Shown here one piece after another: positions 42,252 to 51,256 of a stretch of DNA of 64,000 nucleotides. The DNA lies in assembly GCA_023389745.1 (NCBI GenBank), contig JAEWED010000210.1:1-64000 (forward strand), read 5' to 3'. Origin of the DNA: Actinomycetes bacterium (GTDB lineage Bacteria > Actinomycetota > Acidimicrobiia > Acidimicrobiales > Microtrichaceae). How positions within the stretch are numbered: the first letter of the stretch is position 1; every line of letters begins with the position of its first letter. Position numbers and translations under genes: made by a program. Under the pieces are notes generated by a model, which saw only the letters and a program-made list of their open reading frames with translations, did no database searches and had not been told where the DNA came from.

Positions 42252-43507
42252 GCGCGACGACCGAGCTCGACGACTACCGGGCACGGGCCGAGGCGTGGGC
42301 GGCGGCCAACCTGCCCGAGCGCACCGGAACGCTGCTGCGGACCGCCCACGAGACCACCCCGGAGGAGCTGGCAGCGGCTCGGGCCACCCAGCGACGGGTC
42401 CACGAGGCGGGCTACCTCGGGATCACGATCCCCGTCGAGTACGGCGGCCAGGGGCTCACCGGCGCCCACCAGCGGATCTGGCAAGAGGTGTCGGGTCGCT
42501 ACGTGGTGCCGGCGCCGGGCGGCATCGCGAGCGCCGTCACGCTCGGGATCATCCTGCCGACGCTGCTGGCGCATGCCAGCGAGGAGCAGAAGCGCGACTG
42601 GATCCCGCGGATGCTGAGCGGCGACGAGCTCTGGTGCCAGCTGCTCTCCGAACCGAGCGCCGGGTCCGACCTGGCCGGCATCCTCACCCGCGCCACGCGC
42701 GACGGCGACACCTGGGTGCTCAACGGCACCAAGGTCTGGTCCTCCGGGGCGCTCGCGGCGGACTACGGGATCTGCCTGGCTCGCACCGACTGGGACGCGC
42801 CGAAGCACAAGGGGCTGACCTGGTTCAAGGTGCCGCTGCGCGACCCCGCGGTGACCGTCCGGCCGATCCGCGAGATCAACGGCTCGGCAGAGTTCTGCGA
42901 GGAGTTCCTCGACGACGTCGTCGTGGGCGCCGACATGGTGATCGGCGAACTGAACGAGGGCTGGCCGATCGCCAACACGATGCTCAACGTCGAGCGCAGC
43001 GGTGGCGCCGGCGGCGACCACGCACCGGTGGCACCCCGACGCCGTCGCCTCGCACCCGACCTGGTCGCGCTGGCCGAGCGACGGGACCTGGCCGGCGACC
43101 CCGCCACCCGACAGCTGATCGCCCGCGCGCACATCAGCGACTGGCTCCAGGGCCAGCTGCTCAAGCGCGTCGGGACCGGGCTCATGACCGGCAAGGTCGA
43201 CCCTGCTGCGGTGTCGCTGGTGAAGCTGCGCACCGGGGTGCACGACCCGGAGCGCGCCGCCATCGCGATGGAGATCGCAGGCCGCGCCGGCATCGCGTGG
43301 CCGATCGATGACGACGCGGCCAGTGCTCCCGCGGTCAACTTCCTCAACGGCCGCATCATGTCGATCGCGGGTGGCAGCAACGAGATCCAGCGCAACATCG
43401 TCAGCGAGCGGCTGCTCGGCCTGCCCCGCGAGCCGAGCGCGGACGGCGACAAGCCGTTCCGCGACGTGCTGCGCGACGCGAAGTCCTGGGGAGTTCGGCG
43501 CAGCTGA
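42248..43507 (+). CDS. Acyl-CoA dehydrogenase (second subunit of the pair)
   Basis: 419 residues. FAD and substrate motifs are present: WCQLLSEPSAGSDLAG, NGTKVWSSGAL and, at the end, AGGSNEIQRNIVSERLLGL. Its ATG overlaps the preceding stop, so both chains are made in equal amounts, as expected for the heteromeric type. It is followed by 58 bp and an AMP-forming ligase whose own promoter holds the most symmetrical island site. It would introduce the double bond into the activated acyl chain. Not related closely to the broken dehydrogenase at 24332. Confidence 0.93.
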   Translation: MSATTELDDYRARAEAWAAANLPERTGTLLRTAHETTPEELAAARATQRRVHEAGYLGITIPVEYGGQGLTGAHQRIWQEVSGRYVVPAPGGIASAVTLGIILPTLLAHASEEQKRDWIPRMLSGDELWCQLLSEPSAGSDLAGILTRATRDGDTWVLNGTKVWSSGALAADYGICLARTDWDAPKHKGLTWFKVPLRDPAVTVRPIREINGSAEFCEEFLDDVVVGADMVIGELNEGWPIANTMLNVERSGGAGGDHAPVAPRRRRLAPDLVALAERRDLAGDPATRQLIARAHISDWLQGQLLKRVGTGLMTGKVDPAAVSLVKLRTGVHDPERAAIAMEIAGRAGIAWPIDDDAASAPAVNFLNGRIMSIAGGSNEIQRNIVSERLLGLPREPSADGDKPFRDVLRDAKSWGVRRS

Positions 43508-43544
43508 GGCACTCGCCCCACCGACGAGGCCCACGGGAACGAGC

Positions 43545-43562
43545 GAAAGGGTATACTCTTTC
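43545..43562 (+). promoter_or_regulatory. Recurrent island site D (best palindrome)
   Basis: GAAAGGGTATACTCTTTC, an 18-bp palindrome with one mismatched pair, ending 3 bp before the GTG of the CoA ligase. The central TATACT could be the -10 box of a leaderless transcript. Confidence 0.75.
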
Positions 43563-43565
43563 ATC

Positions 43566-45149
43566 GTGAACCACGCGTGGAGTCAGCGCCTCGGAGTCTG
43601 GTGGATCGCCGAGGACCACCCCGACCTGCCGGCCGTCGTCGCGTCGCCGTCGGGCACCACGCTGACCTTCGGCGAGCTCGCCGGACGCGCCCACCAGATC
43701 GTCCATGCGCTGCGTTCGCGTGGCATCGGGGACGGCGACATCGTCGCCTACGCGCTGCCGAACGACGTCGACATCCTCTGGTGGCCGCTCGCCTTCCAGG
43801 AGATGGGCGTGCGCTCGATCGCACTGAACCCGGCGTTGACCGGCGCCGAGGTCGCCGGCATCGTCGAGGCGTCGGGCGCGCGGGCGCTCGTGGTCGACGC
43901 CGGCTTCCCGGAGATCGCGTCGCTCGCGGCGTCCCCGCTCGCGAACGGCACCCCGCTCGACCTCGCCGTCTCGGTCGCGGGCGACATCGAGGGCTTCACC
44001 CGCTACGACGACCTCGTCGACGGGCACCCCTCGACCCTGCCGCCGGACCGCAGCTTCGGCATGCCGATCTCGTACTCGTCGGGCACCACCGGCGCACCGA
44101 AGGGCATCGTGCGACCACCGATCCCCGGCGACCCCTCCGACATCGCCGACGCCATGAAGCTGTTCGGCCAGGCGTTCCGGATGGAGCCCCTCGAAGGGGT
44201 GCACCTCGCGTCGGCCGGCATGCACCACGGCGGCTGCCAGAGCTTCTACCAGGGCGCGCTCAACGTCGGACAGGCGCTGGCGGTCATGGGGAAGTTCGAC
44301 GCGGTCGGCGCGCTCGAGATGATCGACCGGCACCGGGTGACGAGCGCCTACATGGTGCCGACGCAGTTCGTGCGGCTGCTCCGCCTGCCCGACGAGGTCC
44401 GCGCCCGCTACTCGCTGTCGAGCCTCACCACGGTGGTGCACTCCGCCGCCCCGTGCCCGGTCGAGGTCAAGCAGCAGATGATGGACTGGTGGGGCCCGGT
44501 CATCTGGGAGACCTACGGCGGCATGGAGGGCGCCGCGGCGATCGCCAAGCCACAACGCTGGCTCGAGAAGCCCGGCACCGTCGGGCGCGCGGTGCGGGGC
44601 ATGCGGATCAAGATCCTCGACGACGACGGCGCCGAGCTGCCCACCGGCGAGACCGGCCTCGTCTACCTGGAACCGACCCAGCCGACCTTCGAGTACCTCG
44701 GCGATCCGGAGCTGACCGCCTCGGTCCACTCCGGCCGAGCCTTCACCCTCGGCGACGTCGGCTACCTCGACGACGACGGCTTCCTGTTCCTCCGGGACCG
44801 GGCCAAGGACATGATCATCAGCGGCGGGGTGAACATCTACCCGGCCGAGGTCGAGGGCGCGCTGACCACTCACCCGGCGGTGCGCGACGTCGCGGTGATC
44901 GGTCTGCCCGATCCGGAGTGGGGTGAGACCGTGACCGCGGTCGTCGAGCTCGAGGACGACATCGAGGGCTCCGACGCGCTGGCCGACGAGCTCATCGAGC
45001 ATTGCCGCGAGCGACTGGCCCGCTTCAAGTGCCCCCGGTCGGTGACGTTCCGCTCGTCGTTGCCGCGGACCGAGGCCGGCAAGCTCTACAAGCGACTGCT
45101 CGTCGACGAGTACCGGGCCCCCGACGAGCAGAGAGCCGATCGCTCCTAG
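43566..45149 (+). CDS. AMP-forming acyl-CoA synthetase (first)
   Basis: 527 residues of the ANL superfamily; joins a carboxylic acid to CoA through an acyl-AMP. ATP-binding motif YSSGTTGAPKGI, core ETYGGMEGA, the DVGYLDDDGFLFLRDRAKDMI region and the catalytic Lys in RTEAGKLYK are present. The GTG at 43566 lies 3 bp after site D, so no ribosome site fits and the mRNA may be leaderless; the longer frame upstream is dehydrogenase shadow. It converges with the amidohydrolase, and the two stop codons overlap (CCTAGG at 45145-45150). Confidence 0.94.
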   Translation: MNHAWSQRLGVWWIAEDHPDLPAVVASPSGTTLTFGELAGRAHQIVHALRSRGIGDGDIVAYALPNDVDILWWPLAFQEMGVRSIALNPALTGAEVAGIVEASGARALVVDAGFPEIASLAASPLANGTPLDLAVSVAGDIEGFTRYDDLVDGHPSTLPPDRSFGMPISYSSGTTGAPKGIVRPPIPGDPSDIADAMKLFGQAFRMEPLEGVHLASAGMHHGGCQSFYQGALNVGQALAVMGKFDAVGALEMIDRHRVTSAYMVPTQFVRLLRLPDEVRARYSLSSLTTVVHSAAPCPVEVKQQMMDWWGPVIWETYGGMEGAAAIAKPQRWLEKPGTVGRAVRGMRIKILDDDGAELPTGETGLVYLEPTQPTFEYLGDPELTASVHSGRAFTLGDVGYLDDDGFLFLRDRAKDMIISGGVNIYPAEVEGALTTHPAVRDVAVIGLPDPEWGETVTAVVELEDDIEGSDALADELIEHCRERLARFKCPRSVTFRSSLPRTEAGKLYKRLLVDEYRAPDEQRADRS

Positions 45150-46276
45150 GAGTCCAGGCGGGGGAAGTTGAAGACCCGCCGGGCGTTGTCCTCGGCGATC
45201 TTGCGGGCGTCCGCGTCGGGCACGTCGGCCAGCACCTCGGCGAGCAGCTTGCGCGAGCTGGGGAAGTTGCTGTCGCTGTGGGGGTAGTCGCCCTCGAACA
45301 TGAGGTTGTCGACACCCGCCAGACCACGCATCTCGACACCTGCGCTGTCGGCGATGAAGCACCCGAAGATGTGGTCCCGGAACAGCTCCGAGGGACGCAC
45401 GTCGGTGTTCACCCCCGTGTACCAGCGGTGCCGCTCCCACGTGTAGTCCACCCGCTCGAGCACGTACGGGATCCACCCGATGCCACCCTCGGACATCGCC
45501 ACGCGCAGCCGGGGGAACTTGTGGAACACCGGCGACAACAGCAGGTCGACGGTGGCGACCTGCGAGTTCATGCCGAACAGCGCGATGAGCACGGCGAAGT
45601 TGGCGTCGGGCGCCATCTCAGGTGCACCACCGGTGCCGAAGTGCAGGCAGAGCGGCAGGTCCGCGTCCTGGGCAGCGGCGAAGAGCGGATCCCAGTGGTC
45701 GCCGTGGAACGACGGGAGACCCAGCCGGTGGGGGGCCTCGGTGAAGGTGATCGCCTTGGCGCCCTTGGCCGCGGTGCGCTGGATCTCGGCCACCGACGCC
45801 GCGACGTCCCAGAAGGGCACCATGACCATCGGGATGAACCGGCCGGGGGCAGCGGCGCACCACTCGTCGAGGATGAAGTCGTTCCACGCCGCGACGCAGG
45901 CGTTGGCGAGGTCCTTGTCCTCGGCGGCGAAGAAGGTCGAACCGGCGAAGCCCGGGAACGACGGGAAGCACATCTGCGCGTGGATCCCGTCAAGGTCCAT
46001 GTCGGCGAGGCGGGCGTTCACGTCGTAGCAGCCGGGCAGCATGTCGTCGTAGCGGGCCGGGTCGAGCCCGAAGTCCTTGGGGTCCTTGCCCGCGACGGCG
46101 TTGAGGCCGATCGTCGGGCTCAAGCGACCCTCGAAGGTCCACAGCTCCATGCCGTCCTGCTCGACGACCCGGGGACCCAGCTCCTGGTACTTGGCCGGCA
46201 GGCGATCGGTCCACACCCGTGGGTGCTCGATCACGTGATCGTCGACCGAGATGACCTGTACGTCGTCGGGCAACAT
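45146..46276 (-). CDS. Amidohydrolase family 2 (COG2159) protein
   Basis: 376 residues, TIM-barrel metal hydrolase/decarboxylase of the amidohydrolase-2 family. The N-terminal metal motif DDHVIEHP, the Arg/His region YTWERHRWYTG and the C-terminal FEGDYPHSDSNFP are typical of the subfamily common in actinobacterial catabolic clusters. Family reactions include ring-opening of cyclic beta-diketones or decarboxylation. It starts at ATG 46276 with AAGGGGGG upstream. Island site E is 68 bp upstream. The catabolic step is not known. Confidence 0.88.
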   Translation of the reverse strand: MLPDDVQVISVDDHVIEHPRVWTDRLPAKYQELGPRVVEQDGMELWTFEGRLSPTIGLNAVAGKDPKDFGLDPARYDDMLPGCYDVNARLADMDLDGIHAQMCFPSFPGFAGSTFFAAEDKDLANACVAAWNDFILDEWCAAAPGRFIPMVMVPFWDVAASVAEIQRTAAKGAKAITFTEAPHRLGLPSFHGDHWDPLFAAAQDADLPLCLHFGTGGAPEMAPDANFAVLIALFGMNSQVATVDLLLSPVFHKFPRLRVAMSEGGIGWIPYVLERVDYTWERHRWYTGVNTDVRPSELFRDHIFGCFIADSAGVEMRGLAGVDNLMFEGDYPHSDSNFPSSRKLLAEVLADVPDADARKIAEDNARRVFNFPRLDS

Positions 46277-46344
46277 GGCCGACCCCCCTTGCGTCCCCCG
46301 CGAGCGAACGCAGGGTCCGGAGCAGGACGCCCCGGAACGCCCAC

Positions 46345-46361
46345 AAGAGTATCCTCTATTC
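46345..46361. promoter_or_regulatory. Recurrent island site E
   Basis: AAGAGTATCCTCTATTC, between the CaiB gene stop and the amidohydrolase start, 68 bp from the latter. Confidence 0.55.
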
Positions 46362-46409
46362 GCAGACCGTGCGAGCCTTCTTCGGCCGATCGAGGCCGGT
46401 CGAGACCGC

Positions 46410-47648
46410 TCAGACGACGCCGCCGTTGAGCTTGGCGTCGATGATCGCCTCGTCGTCCAGGCCGAGCCCCGCCAACAGCTCGTCGGTGTCGGCACCGAAG
46501 TCGGGGGCCGGACCCAGGACCGACGCGGTGCGGTCGAACTGCACCGGCGACGCCACCAGCGGGAGTCGGTGCCCGCCGGGGTAGTCGACGTCCTGCACGA
46601 AGCCGTTGGCTCGGGCCTGCGGGTCGTCGGGGAGCTCGGCGACGTGCTGCACGACGTCCCACTGCCCCGGTTGCTTGGCCAGCTCGACGCGCCACTCGTC
46701 GAGGGTGCGCGACCCGAACGCCTTGTCGAGCTCGTCGACCATGTCGTCGAAGTGCTGGGCCAACGCGCCGTCGGCGAAGCGCGGGTCGTCGATGAGGTGC
46801 CGTAGGCCGACGACCTCGAAGAGGCCGCGCCAGTACTGCTCGAGCTGCAGCATGCACAGCGACAGCCAGCGACCGTCCGAGGTCCGGTAGGTGTTCACCA
46901 GCGGGTTGAGCACGAACGGCGACGGCGGCGGCGTGCTCGAGGTGTCGCCCTCGGGCACTCCCGCGCCGAACACCGAGGCGCCGACGATGGCCATCTGCAT
47001 GCTCCACATGGCCGCGCCGAGCAGCGCGACGTCGACGACCGCTCCCCGCCCGGTGCGCTCGCGCCGGAACAGCGCGCCGGCCACACCGCCGGCGAGCGCC
47101 ATGCCGCTCATCGAGTCGCCGAACGCGCCCGAGGGCATACCCACCGGACGCCCGTAGTCGGGCGGTGTGACCGCACTCGCGATGCCACCGCGGGACCAGA
47201 AGCTGATCGCGTCGTAGCCGCCCTTCTCGGCCTCGTCGCCCTTGGGGCCGAAGCCGGTGCCGCACGCGTAGATGATCCCGGGGTTGCGCGCCTGCACGTC
47301 GGCGATGTCGAGCCCGAGCTTGGCCCGCGTGGCCGGCAGGTAGCTGGTGAGGAAGACGTCGGCCTCGGCGGCCAGTTCGAGCACGAGCTCACGCGCCCGC
47401 TCCTGCTGCAGGTCCATCGCGATGCTGCGCTTGCCCCGGTTCCAGATCTCCCACGGGAACGACGGCCCCGCGGACACGACACCCGCGTTGACGAGCCCGC
47501 GCATCGGGTCACCGGTCGGCGGCTCGACCTTCACCACCGTCGCACCCCAGTCGGCCAGGACCCCACCGGCCGAGGGCACGAACGCCCACGCCGAGACCTC
47601 GAGCACCTTCACGCCGTCGAGCACGTCGTACACGGCTACCTCCCCCAT
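46410..47648 (-). CDS. CaiB/BaiF family CoA-transferase (island)
   Basis: 412 residues. Motifs: VLEVSAWAFVPSAGGVLADW, NRGKRSIAMDL, GYDAISFWSRGG and ERTGRGAVVDVALLG. As in the gene at 31618, the residue aligned by eye to the nucleophilic Asp is not acidic (ALLGAAM). It probably swaps CoA between island intermediates or acts as a racemase-like relative. ATG at 47648 with GGGGAG upstream. It diverges from an aldehyde dehydrogenase; site F is in the gap. Confidence 0.9.
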   Translation of the reverse strand: MGEVAVYDVLDGVKVLEVSAWAFVPSAGGVLADWGATVVKVEPPTGDPMRGLVNAGVVSAGPSFPWEIWNRGKRSIAMDLQQERARELVLELAAEADVFLTSYLPATRAKLGLDIADVQARNPGIIYACGTGFGPKGDEAEKGGYDAISFWSRGGIASAVTPPDYGRPVGMPSGAFGDSMSGMALAGGVAGALFRRERTGRGAVVDVALLGAAMWSMQMAIVGASVFGAGVPEGDTSSTPPPSPFVLNPLVNTYRTSDGRWLSLCMLQLEQYWRGLFEVVGLRHLIDDPRFADGALAQHFDDMVDELDKAFGSRTLDEWRVELAKQPGQWDVVQHVAELPDDPQARANGFVQDVDYPGGHRLPLVASPVQFDRTASVLGPAPDFGADTDELLAGLGLDDEAIIDAKLNGGVV

Positions 47649-47702
47649 CGAGCTGACTCCCCGTCGTCCGGGACCAGCGCCGTCCGACGCCGAACGGGAG
47701 TA

Positions 47703-47717
47703 GAGTAGCCTCAATTC
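47703..47717 (+). promoter_or_regulatory. Recurrent island site F
   Basis: GAGTAGCCTCAATTC between the CaiB gene (minus) and the aldehyde dehydrogenase (plus), 43 bp before its ATG. Confidence 0.55.
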
Positions 47718-47759
47718 GACGTGACCACGGGGGGAACGCGGAATGACGAGGTTCGAGCA

Positions 47760-49283
47760 ATGACCGAGCGCTGGGACTACGAGCTGTTCATCGACGGGGC
47801 GTGGACGACCGAGGGGGCGGAGGGCACGCTCGACGTCATCGACCCCGCGACCGAGGCATCCATCGGCTCCGTGCCGGAGGGCTCGACCAAGACGGCGGTC
47901 GCGGCGATCACCGCTGCACGCCGTGCGTTCGACGAGGGGCCCTGGCCGTGGATGAAGCCCGCCCAGCGCGCCGCGTCGCTGATCCGCATGGCCGAGATCC
48001 TCGAGGCGCGCAGCGGTGACCTGCGCGAGCTCATCGTCGCCCAGACGGGGTCGACCGGCTTCCTGACCGACTTCGTGCAGGCCGGCGGCTCGATCGGCAT
48101 GTTCCGCTCCAACGCCGCGATCGTCGAGCACTCCTTCGACTGGGTCGAGAACGGCCCGCCGTCGGGACAGGCCGGCGGCATGGCGGGCTCCGCGATCGTG
48201 CGCGAGCCCATCGGCGTCGTCGCGGCCATCACCCCGTTCAACTTCCCGTTCATGCTCAACGTCGTGAAGGTCGCGCCCGCGCTCGCCGCCGGCTGCACCG
48301 TGGTGCTCAAGCCGCACCCGTGGACGCCGCTCGACGCGATGATGATCGCCGAGGCAGCGGCCGAGGCCGGCATCCCTCCGGGAGTGCTGAACGTCATCAC
48401 CGGCCACGCCGAGGTGGGCGACGAGCTGACCTCGAACCCGCTGGTCGACATGGTCACCTTCACCGGCTCCACCGCCACGGGCCGCCGGATCATGGCCTCG
48501 GCGTCGGGCACGGTGAAGAAGCTGCAGCTCGAGCTCGGCGGCAAGAGCGCCCAGGTCCTGCTCGACGACGTGACCGAGGACTTCGCCCGCTCGATCGGGT
48601 TCGGCGCGGTCCTGACCCACTGCGGCCAGGGCTGCGTGCTCCAGACGCGGCTGCTGCTGCCGGAGCACCTGCTCGACGCCTACAAGGAGGGTGTCGAGGC
48701 CGCTCGTCCGACCGTGACGATCGGCGACCCCCGCGATCCGAACACCGTGCTCGGCCCGTTGATCCGCGAGCAGCAGCGCGAGCGGGTCGAGGGGTACGTG
48801 CAATCCGCGCACGAACAGGGTGCCGAGCTGCTCTGCGGCGGCACCCGTCCCGAGGGCCTCGACAAGGGCTTCTTCTACGAGCCGACCGTGTTCATCGGGA
48901 CCAACGACATGCGGATCGCCCAGGAGGAGATCTTCGGCCCGGTGCTCACCGTGGTGCCGTACTCGGGCAACGATGCCGACGCGGTCGCCCTGGCCAACGA
49001 CTCGATCTACGGCCTCGGCGGCGCGGTCGTGTCGGCCAGCTCCGCCCGTGCGTTCAACGTCGCACGACAGGTCCGCGCCGGTCACCTGATGGTGACCGGA
49101 CTCGGTGCGCCGCCGGCGCCGCCGAGCCCGGGCAACGGCCAGGGCCCCGGCTGGGGAGAGGACATGAAGGGCATCGGGCAGGCCGGCGCGTTCGGCGGCT
49201 ACAAGCAGTCCGGGCTCGGCCGCGAGTGGGGCCACCACGGCATCGAGGACTTCACCGAGGTGAAGAACATCGTCTGGGGCTGA
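47760..49283 (+). CDS. Aldehyde dehydrogenase (NAD(P)+)
   Basis: 507 residues. Catalytic Glu in LELGGKSAQ and Cys near residue 291 in CGQGCVLQTR, with the usual cofactor-binding TPFNFPF region and the C-terminal GGYKQSGLGREWG. Expected to oxidise an aldehyde to an acid, possibly a product of the SDR or the aldolase. ATG at 47760 is preferred because GAGG lies upstream; a GTG at 47721 right after site F is an alternative for a leaderless message. The downstream end shows the triple repeat at 49309. Confidence 0.95.
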   Translation: MTERWDYELFIDGAWTTEGAEGTLDVIDPATEASIGSVPEGSTKTAVAAITAARRAFDEGPWPWMKPAQRAASLIRMAEILEARSGDLRELIVAQTGSTGFLTDFVQAGGSIGMFRSNAAIVEHSFDWVENGPPSGQAGGMAGSAIVREPIGVVAAITPFNFPFMLNVVKVAPALAAGCTVVLKPHPWTPLDAMMIAEAAAEAGIPPGVLNVITGHAEVGDELTSNPLVDMVTFTGSTATGRRIMASASGTVKKLQLELGGKSAQVLLDDVTEDFARSIGFGAVLTHCGQGCVLQTRLLLPEHLLDAYKEGVEAARPTVTIGDPRDPNTVLGPLIREQQRERVEGYVQSAHEQGAELLCGGTRPEGLDKGFFYEPTVFIGTNDMRIAQEEIFGPVLTVVPYSGNDADAVALANDSIYGLGGAVVSASSARAFNVARQVRAGHLMVTGLGAPPAPPSPGNGQGPGWGEDMKGIGQAGAFGGYKQSGLGREWGHHGIEDFTEVKNIVWG

Positions 49284-49308
49284 ACCTGGCGACCCGCGGC
49301 GGGCGGGC

Positions 49309-49353
49309 CAGGGCAGCTCTGGACAGGGCAGCTCGGATCAGTGCAGCTCGGGC
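49309..49353. repeat. Three 15-bp units over a stop codon
   Basis: CAGGGCAGCTCTGGA, CAGGGCAGCTCGGAT and CAGTGCAGCTCGGGC (49309, 49324, 49339). The third contains the last codons of the kinase-like gene, and the stop of that gene (49338-49340) bridges units 2 and 3. Confidence 0.9.
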
Positions 49354-50774
49354 CAGCCGCGTTCGTAGAGCGCGCCGGACGCGTGGCGCATCAGGTGGTC
49401 GTCGCGTCGCAGCCGGTGCCAGTGGTACGCCACGTAGTCCTCGAACGCGACGTCACCGTCGTGCACCGCGTCGACGAGCGCGGCGCGCCCCTCGTCGAGC
49501 GTCGCGGGCGCCCGCCCCAGGAGCTCGCCGATCTCGTCGAGCTCCTGGCGACCGAACAGCTCGCCGTTGCGGTCGAGCTCGCGCAGGTACTTGAGCTGGC
49601 GGGCGACCGCCTTGGCCGAGCTCGCCGCGCTGCGGTCCTCGATGCGCGGCACCATCGAGCGGAGCTGCTCGAGGATGCGGTCGTACATGCCCGAGTGCGC
49701 CGGCTCGGGTGCCTCGTCGACGTCACGCGGCGGACGGTCCAGACCCATCGCGTCGCTGGTGGCGTCGAGGCGCATGCGACGGTGCAGGGTCGACAGGATG
49801 AGCGCGCTGCCGTCGGCCGCCCGGTTGACCTCGAGCGGTTCGCCCGAGTCGACGCCCATGGCGGCACGACGTCCCATCGAGGGCAGCCCGAACCACGGAC
49901 CGAGCCGGCCGAACGCGTTGAGCCGGTAGTACCGCACCCGCTCCGCGTCGACGGTGATGCCGCTGAGCTCCTCGTACTCGCGGACGCGGTCCGGGAAGTT
50001 CGTGAAGCCGTGCTGGGTGGCACGCCACGACAGCCAGGCGATGTCGTCCATCGGGTCGCCCAGGTGTGCGAGCTCCCAGTCGATGATGCCGGTGACGCGA
50101 CCGTCGCGGTACAGGAAGTTGCCGGGCCCGGTGTCGCCCTGGACGAGCACGACCGGCCCCTCGGCATCGGGCACGTGCTCGCGCAGCCACCGCATCGAGT
50201 GGGCGACGAGAGGGTCGAGCCGCTCGCCGCCGCTCGCGGCGGCCATGAGCGCGTCGCTGCGGTCGAGCTGGTCGAGCTGGTGCTCACGCCAGGAGCGCAC
50301 CGGGCCGAACGACCGCAGCTCGAGGGCCTCGGCGCCGAGCCGGTGCCACGCCGCGAGATGACGTACGAAGTCCTGCGCGACGCTCAGCTCCTCGTCCGGC
50401 GTGGCCGGCGGATGGAACCAGACCCTGCCGTCGATCCGGTCGACGAGCAGGACGTCCAGCGCGGTGTCGAGCCCCCACACCCGGGGCACCGGGATGCCGT
50501 GGGGCCGCAGCGCCCGGTAGACCTCGGCCTCGACCTCGAAGCCCTGGAACGTGCTGGGTCCGTCGCCGAGCCCACGGCCCGACTGAAGGAACAGCTCGAG
50601 CGGTCCGTCCGGGGAGCTCACGTCGACGAACCAGCCGGCACGGCCGCCGGCGGGGATCTGCTGCGACGAGGTCACCGTCCCGCCCGTCACCGACTCGATC
50701 CACGTGGCGACGGTCGGGGCGAGCGAGGTGGAGGGCGGCGGACTGGAGGGGGAAGAAGGGGCCGGGTCACGCAT
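49338..50774 (-). CDS. Aminoglycoside-phosphotransferase-like kinase
   Basis: 478 residues. The kinase core has GGRAGWFVDV near the start, the catalytic VQGDTGPGNFLY and IIDWELAHLGDP. The C-terminal 150 residues are helical and unassigned. In beta-oxidation settings, APH-like kinases of the ACAD10/11 type phosphorylate 4-hydroxyacyl-CoA so that a dehydrogenase can remove the hydroxyl group; the two acyl-CoA dehydrogenases of this island make that reading attractive, but it is inference. ATG at 50774 is 9 bp from site G. It diverges from the DUF35 gene. Confidence 0.85.
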   Translation of the reverse strand: MRDPAPSSPSSPPPSTSLAPTVATWIESVTGGTVTSSQQIPAGGRAGWFVDVSSPDGPLELFLQSGRGLGDGPSTFQGFEVEAEVYRALRPHGIPVPRVWGLDTALDVLLVDRIDGRVWFHPPATPDEELSVAQDFVRHLAAWHRLGAEALELRSFGPVRSWREHQLDQLDRSDALMAAASGGERLDPLVAHSMRWLREHVPDAEGPVVLVQGDTGPGNFLYRDGRVTGIIDWELAHLGDPMDDIAWLSWRATQHGFTNFPDRVREYEELSGITVDAERVRYYRLNAFGRLGPWFGLPSMGRRAAMGVDSGEPLEVNRAADGSALILSTLHRRMRLDATSDAMGLDRPPRDVDEAPEPAHSGMYDRILEQLRSMVPRIEDRSAASSAKAVARQLKYLRELDRNGELFGRQELDEIGELLGRAPATLDEGRAALVDAVHDGDVAFEDYVAYHWHRLRRDDHLMRHASGALYERGWPELH

Positions 50775-50782
50775 CCGCAATA

Positions 50783-50796
50783 CCGTATACTCTTTC
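50783..50796. promoter_or_regulatory. Recurrent island site G (two starts within 10 bp)
   Basis: CCGTATACTCTTTC sits in a 26-bp gap between the kinase ATG (50774, minus) and the DUF35 ATG (50801, plus). Both messages must be leaderless or nearly so. TATACT at 50786-50791 is a good -10 for the plus gene. Confidence 0.7.
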
Positions 50797-50800
50797 CACG

Positions 50801-51256
50801 ATGACCGACCCCCGGATCCTTCCGCAGCTCTCCACGACCAACCGGCCGTACTGGACCGGCGGAGCGACCGGCCAGCTGCTCGTCGAGCGTTGCACGGCAT
50901 GCCGGACCTGGCAGCACCCACCCACCGGGACCTGCGAGCAGTGCGGCGGCGAGGCAGTCGCCGAGCCGGTCAGCGGCCGGGGAACCGTCTTCACGTTCAC
51001 CGTCAACCACCAGCAGTACCACCCCGACGTGGCGCCGCCGTACGTCATCGCGGTGGTCGAGCTGGTCGAGCAGGCAGACCTCCGGGTCCCGACCAACATC
51101 GTCGATGCCGACCCCGACGACGTGCGGATCGGCGCAACCGTGCAGGTGCGCTTCGAGCAGCACGACGACGTGTTCGTGCCCGTGTTCGTCCTCGCTCCCG
51201 ACCCGGCCGACAGCGAGCCGACCGACAGCGAGCCGACCGACAGCGAGGCAGCGTGA
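50801..51256 (+). CDS. DUF35 OB-fold protein with zinc ribbon
   Basis: 151 residues. The rubredoxin-like zinc ribbon has CTAC (near 32) and CEQC (near 45), followed by an OB fold. DUF35 proteins form complexes with thiolase-fold enzymes and are essential for Ltp2-type retro-aldol cleavage in steroid side-chain degradation. The next gene encodes such a thiolase-fold protein; its start overlaps the DUF35 stop (GTGA). The C-terminus is a repeat of PTDSE units from 12-bp DNA repeats. Confidence 0.92.
   Translation: MTDPRILPQLSTTNRPYWTGGATGQLLVERCTACRTWQHPPTGTCEQCGGEAVAEPVSGRGTVFTFTVNHQQYHPDVAPPYVIAVVELVEQADLRVPTNIVDADPDDVRIGATVQVRFEQHDDVFVPVFVLAPDPADSEPTDSEPTDSEAA

Noticed and set aside
43308..43565. 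N-terminal extension of the first CoA ligase
   Set aside because: The extension overlaps the acyl-CoA dehydrogenase in another frame, and the GTG at 43566 matches the family start.
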